From a virus, in IMG/VR virus record IMGVR_UViG_3300047560_000253, positions 1-39,815 of that record: 39,815 nucleotides of DNA; one strand, given 5' to 3'. Positions 31,707-39,815 of this stretch are shown piece by piece. Made by a program: the position numbers and the translations under genes. How positions within the stretch are numbered: position 1 is the stretch's first letter; each line of letters opens with the position of its first letter. Below the pieces are notes generated by a model, which made no database searches, was not told the DNA's origin, and saw nothing but the letters and a program-made list of their open reading frames with translations.

Positions 31707-32232
31707 TTTTGAAGACCTAACAGTGGAACACCTTGACGAAATGAACAAGGTTGTTGAACGATACCTGCAGGGTGAAGAGCCTACGCAGATTTCCAAAGAG
31801 CTTGCTCTGCCTCGTCAGAAGGTTGTTGCACATCTTAATCAATGGAAGGTGATGGCTGCAGACAATGCTGCTATTCGTGCTCGTGCCAAAGAAGCACTCG
31901 TAGCTGCTGACACACACTATAACAAACTAATTAGCAAAGCATACGAGGTCATGGATGATGCAACCACAACAGCCAACCTCAGTGCAAAGAACGGTGCTAT
32001 CAAGCTAGTCCTTGACATTGAGTCTAAGCGTATTGACATGCTACAGAAAGCTGGTCTGCTTGAGAACAAGGAACTCGCAGAAGAGATGATTGAGATTGAG
32101 CGTAAGCAGGATATCCTCAAGGGTATTCTGGCTGACATTGCCGCAGAGCACCCAGAGATCCGTGACAAGATTATGAGACGACTCTCTGACATTGCTAACA
32201 ACCAGGAGACGATTACAATTGTCCATGTTTAA
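31699..32232 (+). CDS. terS: Terminase small subunit, candidate
   Basis: 177 aa. The N-terminal ~55 residues form a helix-turn-helix (YLQGEEPTQISKELALPRQ, then VVAHLNQWK), and the rest is long helices with a Lys/Glu-rich middle (DIESKRIDMLQKAGLL, MIEIERKQDILKGIL) fit for ring oligomerisation. This order of HTH and helical assembly domain, directly before the large terminase with an 8-nt overlap, is typical of TerS, which recognises phage DNA for packaging. The family match is structural reasoning, not a clear sequence signature. Confidence 0.68.
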   Translation: MSNFEDLTVEHLDEMNKVVERYLQGEEPTQISKELALPRQKVVAHLNQWKVMAADNAAIRARAKEALVAADTHYNKLISKAYEVMDDATTTANLSAKNGAIKLVLDIESKRIDMLQKAGLLENKELAEEMIEIERKQDILKGILADIAAEHPEIRDKIMRRLSDIANNQETITIVHV

Positions 32233-34003
32233 TGAATTCTTTGAGGTCCTAAAAAGTTCTAACTTTGAAGAGATCCCAGTAGATGCTAAGACGTTTGTTG
32301 AGGGTGAAGACTATTTGGGTCAGCCACCACTGTCAAGCGTACAGTATGATGTGGTTGAGGCAATGAGCCAAATTTATAAGATTGATGACCTCATTGATTT
32401 GATGGGGGAAGAAGAGGGAAGACGCTATTACAAGAAGTATACAAAGAATGAAGTTATCCTACAGCTTGGTAAGGGGTCTGGTAAAGACTTTACCTCAACA
32501 GTTGCTTGTGCCTATATTGTATATAAACTACTTTGTCTTAAGGATCCTGCTAGATATTTTGGTAAGCCTAGTGGCGATGCTATCGACATTATTAACGTTG
32601 CTATCAACGCACAACAGGCAAAGAATGTTTTCTTCAAGGGCTTTAAGACTAAAATTGAGAAGTCTCCTTGGTTTGCAGGAAAGTTCTATGCTAAAGCAGA
32701 GAGCATTGAGTTTGATAAGTCTATCACTGTTTATTCAGGACACTCAGAACGAGAATCGCATGAGGGACTTAACCTTATCCTTGCGGTTCTTGATGAGATC
32801 TCTGGTTTTGCTACAGAGATTGGCACTGGAAACGATCAAGGTAAGACAGCAGATAACATCTATAAAGCATTCCGTGCGTCAGTTGACTCACGTTTCCCAG
32901 ACCTTGGCAAGGTAGCCCTACTGTCCTTCCCTCGTTTCCCTGGTGACTTTATCTCACAACGATACGATGCCGTTATTGCTGACAAGGATGTTATCCACAA
33001 GACTCATAAGTTTATTATGAATCCAGAACTACCAGAAGATGCTGAGGGCAACTCACTGGAGATTGAGTGGGATGAAGACAACATTCTTAACTACAAGTAT
33101 CCAGGAGTATTTGCACTAAAGAGACCTACCTGGGTAGTAAACCCTACTCGTAAGATTGACGACTTCAAGTTGGCATTCTTTACAGACATGGGTGATGCTA
33201 TGCAACGTTTTGCCTGTGTTCCTACATTCGCTTCAGATGCTTTCTTCAAGGACCGTGACAAGGTTCGTAGTGCAATGACAATTAGAAATCCACTGGACAG
33301 TGCTAAGAGATTTGACGAGGCATTCGTTCCTGATCCAGACAAGAAATACTTTGTCCATGCTGACCTTGCACAGAAGCATGACAAATGTGCTGTGGCAATT
33401 GCTCACGTAGAAAAGTGGGTAAACATTCAGGTTATCAAGGACTATGAGCAGATTGCACCAATCGTTGTAGTGGATGCTGTAGCCTGGTGGGAGCCACGCA
33501 TTGAAGGTCCTGTTAACCTATCAGAGGTTAAGCAGTGGATCCAAAACCTACGCAGACTTGGCTTTGATATTGGTATGGTGTCATTTGACCGTTGGAACTC
33601 ATTCGATATTCAGAACGAGCTTAAAGCTGTTGGTATGCGTACTGAGACTGTTTCTGTTGCCAAGAAGCATTATGAAGACCTTGCCATGCTTGTTTACGAA
33701 GACCGTCTTGTAATGCCCAACATAGAACTTTTGTTCGAAGAACTTACAGAACTCAAGATTGTAAAGCAGAACCGTGTAGATCACCCTAGAAAGCTTTCTA
33801 AGGACCTTGCAGACGCTGTCTGTGGTGCTGTGTTCGGAGCCATCTCCCACACGCCTAAAGACCAGAACACTGTAGTTGAGGTACACACATTTAAGGATCG
33901 TCCAAAGAGAACAGTTGACGAACTACCACAAAATGTGATACACTATACTCCTAGCCAAAAACAAGAACTACGAGATTTTGTAGACAACTTCGAATTGCTT
34001 TAG
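32225..34003 (+). CDS. terL: Terminase large subunit (ATPase and nuclease)
   Basis: 592 aa. ATPase domain: Walker A variant G82-K-G-S-G-K87-D in LQLGKGSGKDF, Walker B with D190-E191 in LILAVLDEISGF. RNase H-like nuclease: D380 (FVHADLAQKHDK), D455 (GMVSFDRWNS) and D530 (KDLADAVCGA), the three Asp positions expected. It pumps DNA into the procapsid through the portal and cuts the concatemer. I chose ATG 32225; a longer reading begins at TTG 32192, and another TTG at 32219 has AGGAG 10 nt upstream. The gene lies far from the capsid genes, after the replication block, unlike the usual order next to the portal. The 3' end carries a promoter for nrdI. Confidence 0.93.
   Translation: MFNEFFEVLKSSNFEEIPVDAKTFVEGEDYLGQPPLSSVQYDVVEAMSQIYKIDDLIDLMGEEEGRRYYKKYTKNEVILQLGKGSGKDFTSTVACAYIVYKLLCLKDPARYFGKPSGDAIDIINVAINAQQAKNVFFKGFKTKIEKSPWFAGKFYAKAESIEFDKSITVYSGHSERESHEGLNLILAVLDEISGFATEIGTGNDQGKTADNIYKAFRASVDSRFPDLGKVALLSFPRFPGDFISQRYDAVIADKDVIHKTHKFIMNPELPEDAEGNSLEIEWDEDNILNYKYPGVFALKRPTWVVNPTRKIDDFKLAFFTDMGDAMQRFACVPTFASDAFFKDRDKVRSAMTIRNPLDSAKRFDEAFVPDPDKKYFVHADLAQKHDKCAVAIAHVEKWVNIQVIKDYEQIAPIVVVDAVAWWEPRIEGPVNLSEVKQWIQNLRRLGFDIGMVSFDRWNSFDIQNELKAVGMRTETVSVAKKHYEDLAMLVYEDRLVMPNIELLFEELTELKIVKQNRVDHPRKLSKDLADAVCGAVFGAISHTPKDQNTVVEVHTFKDRPKRTVDELPQNVIHYTPSQKQELRDFVDNFELL
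33915..33944 (+). promoter_or_regulatory. Promoter upstream of nrdI, inside the terminase gene
   Basis: TTGACG (33915-33920), an 18-nt spacer and TACACT (33939-33944) with a TGA extension. The start would lie near 33951, about 60 nt before nrdI. An overlapping TATACT (33944-33949) could also serve. Moderate match. Confidence 0.5.
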
Positions 34004-34011
34004 GAGAAACC

Positions 34012-34402
34012 ATGGACATTGTCTACTTCTCCAACTATTCAGGGAATACACATCGTCTTGTACAAAAGTTTGCGAGCGAATCGATAAGGATACCAATTGA
34101 CTATAGTGCTGATGCTAGCCCCATTAGGGTTTATCACCCTTATATACTTGTTGTTCCAACTTACGGAGGCGGTAATGAAAAATCAGCAATCCCAAGACAA
34201 GTCAGAGCGTTCCTAAATGTGCCAGAAAACCGAGAACTCTTGCGTGGAGTTATTGGTACAGGTAACACAAACTTCGGAGAACATTATTGCAAAGCAGCAG
34301 ATTTAGTTGCTGCCAAAACAGGTGTCCCGATTTTAGCCAGGGTAGAGATACTAGGCACACCAGAAGACATAGAAATAATAACAGAAAGGCTGGCGATGTT
34401 TA

Positions 34403-34419
<17 letters not shown>
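34012..34419 (+). CDS. nrdI: NrdI flavodoxin-like protein
   Basis: 135 aa, normal for NrdI. The FMN phosphate loop is seen in [13 protein letters not shown] (residues 5-17), the later [15 protein letters not shown] and the flavin-contact [14 protein letters not shown] are typical. NrdI supplies oxidant to form the Mn-tyrosyl radical in NrdF. TTAGGAGAAA precedes the ATG. It overlaps nrdE by 17 nt and starts the nrdI-nrdE-nrdF run. Confidence 0.94.
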
Positions 34420-37488
<3,069 letters not shown>

Positions 37489-37504
37489 CTAAATAATAAG
37501 GATT

Positions 37505-37534
37505 GGGCTACTTCGGTAGCCCTTTCTTTTTTTT
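37505..37534 (+). terminator. Terminator with C(TTCG)G loop after nrdF
   Basis: GGGCTAC (37505-37511) and GTAGCCC (37516-37522) form a perfect 7-bp stem closed by the C-TTCG-G tetraloop, followed by TTTCTTTTTTTT. It closes the packaging/RNR unit. Confidence 0.93.
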
Positions 37535-37541
37535 ATACTAG

Positions 37542-37550
37542 TGGTATAAT
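37542..37550 (+). promoter_or_regulatory. Extended -10 promoter of the envelope cassette
   Basis: TGG-TATAAT lies directly behind the terminator. Start is expected at about 37557, the first base of an inverted repeat. A second TATACT at 37534-37539 overlaps the terminator tail. No clear -35. Confidence 0.68.
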
Positions 37551-37556
37551 AGTTTT

Positions 37557-37575
37557 GTTAGTGATCCGCACTAAC
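37557..37575 (+). repeat. Perfect inverted repeat at the transcription start (5' hairpin or operator)
   Basis: GTTAGTG (37557-37563), ATCCG, CACTAAC (37569-37575). It begins at the predicted first base of the transcript, so the RNA would carry a 7-bp hairpin at its 5' end, followed at once by the AGGAGA ribosome site. It could protect the mRNA from 5' decay or be an operator for a dimeric repressor. Confidence 0.6.
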
Positions 37576-37590
37576 TATAGGAGACAGGAA

Positions 37591-39171
37591 ATTAGACGAT
37601 TAGCACACTCAATAATAGTTGCAGCAATAGTCTTGCTTATGGTATTTTGGGGAGACCCTGCACATGCACAAACAAGGGCAGAGTATAACCAGATAGTAGC
37701 AGAAGCACAGGCTAAGGTTTCTGCTGCTCAGAATGCCCTACAACAGGCAGAGCAAGCACATCTAGAGGCGGTACAAAGAGGTCAGTCTCTACAAGAGGAA
37801 ATAGCAATTGCACAAGAAGAACTTGCACAAGCACAAACAGATTATGAACAAGCCCTAATTCCAGATCCAACGTGGATCAGACCAACAAAAGAAATACAGG
37901 TTTCAGAGCAGGTTTCGCACACTATTCAAGTGCCACACACAGAGACAATAAGAGAGGTCACGCTAGTACCCAGAGAGGTAACTACGCTGATTCCTGGTGG
38001 ACTTATAGCAAAATCCTACAATATGCAAGGATACAATAATGCACCACCTTTACCTGGAGAAAACAGATTAGTATCTACACTTAACGTTCCTAATATCAAT
38101 TATGATTGGGGTGGTGGACAGATTCTAAATTCAGGATTATACGAAGATGTCATTGTTAACTTTAGTGGAAATATACAAATACCAAGTACAGGAACATACT
38201 ACTTTTACGCACCAGGAGACGATGGGATTAAGTTAATTATCGATGGCAATACTATCATTAATGACTGGTATGACAAAGGCGGAGGTGGCTCAACAACATC
38301 CCTTTACTTGACAGAGGGCAGCCACACGATAACGCTATGGTTCTATGAGAACGGTGGTGGGGCAAACGTCTGGCTATACTGGGCAAAGCCAGGGTATGGT
38401 TGGGAGATTGTCCCATCATCACAATTCGGAACACAGACAGTAACAGAAACAGTATATGATGAAGTAGTTACCTACACAGACGTAACCACATACACAGAAG
38501 AAATCATTTATGAAACTGTTTGGCATACAGAGACCGTGCTTGATATGGATGCGATTCAGCCAGAGATGCAAAACCCAGAACTATTCGTAATCGTAAATGA
38601 AAAACAAACTAATCTAGATACTTTGATAGAACAACAGTCAAACAATTCACTAACAATACAGTCAACCTCAGACGATATCGAAGTAAAAAAACAGGAATTG
38701 CTTACAGCACAAAATGATTTAAACAGCATACCAGAATATGTAGAGCCAACACCAGAGCCTGAGCCAACACCAGAGCCAGTTGTAGAACCAGTACCAGTTG
38801 TAGAGCCAGTGGTAGAAGAAAAGACAGAGGCAGAGGTGCAACTAGAGGAACGATCAGTCCAAAACGATACAGGAGTTCTTCCATACACAATGGCAGATGT
38901 GACTACAGAATTACAGGCAGAAGAAGTTATAAACGCTCTGACAGACCCTACAGCCCTTGCTGGGGCTATTTCTGAGGGTATAGCAGAGACAGCAGCATTC
39001 GTAGGAGAGCTACTTACAGAGCCAGGAAAGGCAGTAGCAGAAGTATTTAAAAACGTGTCTCAGGCAGGTCTGGATATGACAGACGATCAGCGTGAGAAAG
39101 CACAAGAAGTCATCGTGCCTGTGGTCATCGTATCACAAATTGCAAGCATGATGGTAGGGAGAATAAGGTGA
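37591..39171 (+). CDS. Secreted PA14-domain protein with C-terminal membrane anchor
   Basis: 526 aa if started at ATT 37591, which has AGGAGA 6 nt upstream and gives a textbook signal peptide (MRRLAHS, a 14-residue hydrophobic core, DPAHA then Q); an in-frame TTG at 37555 or GTG at 37561 would add 12 or 10 residues inside the 5' hairpin. Then: Ala/Gln/Glu-rich coiled coil (about 27-85); Thr/Val-rich strands flanking a PA14-type beta barrel (about 133-277, with the calcium-site-like GDDGIKLIIDG); a second coiled coil; a TPEPEP-type proline spacer (about 390-410); and a hydrophobic end (VIVPVVIVSQIASMMVG then RIR) like a membrane anchor. PA14 domains often bind carbohydrate. The protein should sit on the outer face of the host membrane. 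Role unknown; not a recognisable endolysin. Confidence 0.72.
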   Translation: MRRLAHSIIVAAIVLLMVFWGDPAHAQTRAEYNQIVAEAQAKVSAAQNALQQAEQAHLEAVQRGQSLQEEIAIAQEELAQAQTDYEQALIPDPTWIRPTKEIQVSEQVSHTIQVPHTETIREVTLVPREVTTLIPGGLIAKSYNMQGYNNAPPLPGENRLVSTLNVPNINYDWGGGQILNSGLYEDVIVNFSGNIQIPSTGTYYFYAPGDDGIKLIIDGNTIINDWYDKGGGGSTTSLYLTEGSHTITLWFYENGGGANVWLYWAKPGYGWEIVPSSQFGTQTVTETVYDEVVTYTDVTTYTEEIIYETVWHTETVLDMDAIQPEMQNPELFVIVNEKQTNLDTLIEQQSNNSLTIQSTSDDIEVKKQELLTAQNDLNSIPEYVEPTPEPEPTPEPVVEPVPVVEPVVEEKTEAEVQLEERSVQNDTGVLPYTMADVTTELQAEEVINALTDPTALAGAISEGIAETAAFVGELLTEPGKAVAEVFKNVSQAGLDMTDDQREKAQEVIVPVVIVSQIASMMVGRIR

Positions 39172-39371
39172 AAATAATTAAATCAATATTCAGGTGGATT
39201 GCAGATGTTTTCAAAGAAAGCATTAACCAGATATTCACCCTACTGGGGTTCTTCATTGCATGGCTAACTCTGACAGGGTCTGCTAGAGATATTGTGGGTA
39301 TAGCAATTATTTGGTCAACTGTAATCTGGCTGATCACAATTAATCTAAGAAAAGATAAGGAGGACAAATAA
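39168..39371 (+). CDS. Small two-helix membrane protein, holin candidate
   Basis: 67 aa from a GTG start overlapping the previous stop (GTGA). Two hydrophobic helices are evident: IFTLLGFFIAWLTLTGS (about 22-38) and IVGIAIIWSTVIWLITI (about 42-58). The N-terminus is basic-amphipathic (KIIKSIFRWIADVFK) and the C-terminus is charged (RKDKEDK), the usual topology of class II holins or accessory lysis proteins. Its place before another small hydrophobic protein supports a lysis-related role, but no endolysin gene is within view. Confidence 0.6.
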   Translation: MKIIKSIFRWIADVFKESINQIFTLLGFFIAWLTLTGSARDIVGIAIIWSTVIWLITINLRKDKEDK

Positions 39372-39607
39372 TGAACTACGCAAAAATCGCAAAGCGTATG
39401 CTTGCACTATTCATCGTATCAGCATTGACAACTATTGGTGCTGGTGCTATCATTGGTATTGACACAGTACAGACTGCTATTCTAGCAGGTGTAATGGGTA
39501 TTGCTAATGTAGTCGAAGATCTTGCTCGTGGCTATCTGAATGACGGAGAGCTATCTGACGAAGAAATCGATGCAGCATTCGTTGACAACACTCCAGAAGA
39601 AGACTAA
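39371..39607 (+). CDS. Small membrane protein, holin-like
   Basis: 78 aa, ATG overlapping the previous TAA and with an AAGGAGG-type site just upstream. It has a basic start (NYAKIAKRM), then hydrophobic helices LALFIVSALTTIGAGAIIG and VQTAILAGVMGIANVV, and a very acidic end (LSDEEIDAAFVDNTPEED). Proteins of this form (two helices, acidic tail) are frequent next to lysis genes of actinophages and are usually called holins. Function is inferred from topology and context. Confidence 0.62.
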   Translation: MNYAKIAKRMLALFIVSALTTIGAGAIIGIDTVQTAILAGVMGIANVVEDLARGYLNDGELSDEEIDAAFVDNTPEED

Positions 39608-39615
39608 AAACCTTC

Positions 39616-39644
39616 TTGACAAGACCCTTTCTAGGCTGTATAAT
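39616..39644 (+). promoter_or_regulatory. Consensus promoter of the last gene
   Basis: TTGACA (39616-39621), 17-nt spacer, TATAAT (39639-39644). Both boxes are perfect, among the best in the window. Start expected near 39651. The -10 lies in the loop of an inverted repeat. Confidence 0.85.
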
Positions 39645-39669
39645 AATACATATACCTAGGAAGGGTTTT
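39624..39669 (+). terminator. Inverted repeat around the -10: terminator of the envelope cassette
   Basis: ACCCTTTCTAGG (39624-39635) and CCTAGGAAGGGT (39655-39666) pair over 12 bp with a single G-U, around a 19-nt loop; TTTTG-TTT follows. For transcripts coming from upstream this is a terminator-like hairpin. Transcripts from the embedded promoter start within the loop and cannot form it. It could also be an operator. Confidence 0.6.
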
Positions 39670-39673
39670 GTTT

Positions 39674-39815
39674 ATGACAATCGAACACAAAGACTTCTCC
39701 ATTGAGGAGTCAACTGAAGCCATAGAATGGCTATACAAAGGAATTGAAAAGGGTTGGATATCTGAGGGATTCTGTTTCACTCACGATGGAGACCAGTACA
39801 TGACTGCCGAAGAAG
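39674..39815 (+). CDS. Truncated gene at the window end, function unknown
   Basis: The first 47 codons of a frame beginning at ATG 39674, open to the end of the window. It starts MTIEHKDFSIEESTEAIEWL and is acidic and helical, with a later GFCFTHDGDQYM segment. I do not recognise it. It is the first gene behind a consensus promoter, so it is probably the start of a new, possibly early, transcription unit. Confidence 0.6.
   Translation, partial: MTIEHKDFSIEESTEAIEWLYKGIEKGWISEGFCFTHDGDQYMTAEE

Noticed and set aside
32192-32224. TTG 32192 as terminase large-subunit start
   Set aside because: It would overlap the small terminase by 41 nt and add a basic 11-residue piece; ATG 32225 gives the common 8-nt overlap. 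TTG 32219 remains possible.
37591-39171. PA14 protein as endolysin or tail fibre
   Set aside because: It has a signal peptide and membrane anchor, which virion proteins normally lack, and no peptidoglycan-hydrolase motif.

Overview
This window is a contiguous stretch of an AT-rich tailed-phage (Caudoviricetes) genome with a long, non-contractile, siphovirus-type tail. Every gene I can support is on the + strand and packed with 1-8 nt overlaps (TAATG, ATGA) or very short gaps. No gene-free stretch exceeds about 70 bases. I see no tRNA, CRISPR array, IS element, integrase or attachment site. Three things point to a Gram-positive, probably actinobacterial host of low G+C (for example a streamlined freshwater actinobacterium): class Ib ribonucleotide reductase (NrdH, NrdI, NrdE, NrdF), actinophage-style minor tail proteins, and several leaderless gene starts. 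The host assignment is inference.

Layout. (1) 1-5167, head-tail and tail tube: end of the major capsid gene, a terminator, an acidic low-complexity protein, head-tail adaptor, stopper, tail-completion and terminator candidates, the major tail protein on its own promoter and terminator, then two tail-assembly-chaperone paralogues. (2) 5189-19281, tail: a 1955-aa tape measure, minor tail proteins including a 1516-aa hub/adhesin, and a small lectin-like protein. (3) 19290-23908, replication: a MerR-like HTH protein, a DnaB-type helicase, an inserted endonuclease VII (HNH) gene, a DnaG-type primase and a gp32-like ssDNA-binding protein. (4) 23977-31258, polymerase and recombination: DnaE-type Pol III alpha, MazG-like enzyme, NrdH, a RecA/UvsX-like recombinase, an Hjc-like nuclease, a Cas4-family nuclease, two zinc-ribbon proteins and RuvC. 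(5) 31255-37488, packaging and dNTP supply: HTH proteins, small and large terminase, NrdI, NrdE, NrdF, terminator. (6) 37542-39815, envelope cassette: a secreted PA14-domain protein with a probable C-terminal membrane anchor, two small membrane proteins (holin candidates), then a new unit entering a truncated gene.

How it works together. Structural genes tend to have extended -10 promoters (TGnTATAAT) without a visible -35, several placed exactly 7 nt before an ATG so that the mRNA would be leaderless. Replication, packaging and nucleotide genes have consensus TTGACA/TATAAT promoters, often inside the 3' end of the upstream gene. This looks like two promoter classes, perhaps temporal ones.

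The most interesting points are these. Tail-chaperone G and GT products appear to come from a gene duplication rather than the usual -1 frameshift, with a dnaX-type slippery heptamer at the G/T boundary of the long copy. The surface-anchored PA14 protein probably starts at a rare ATT codon behind a 5' hairpin. A consensus promoter also has its -10 in the loop of a terminator-like inverted repeat. Functions are assigned by reading motifs; no database search was run.
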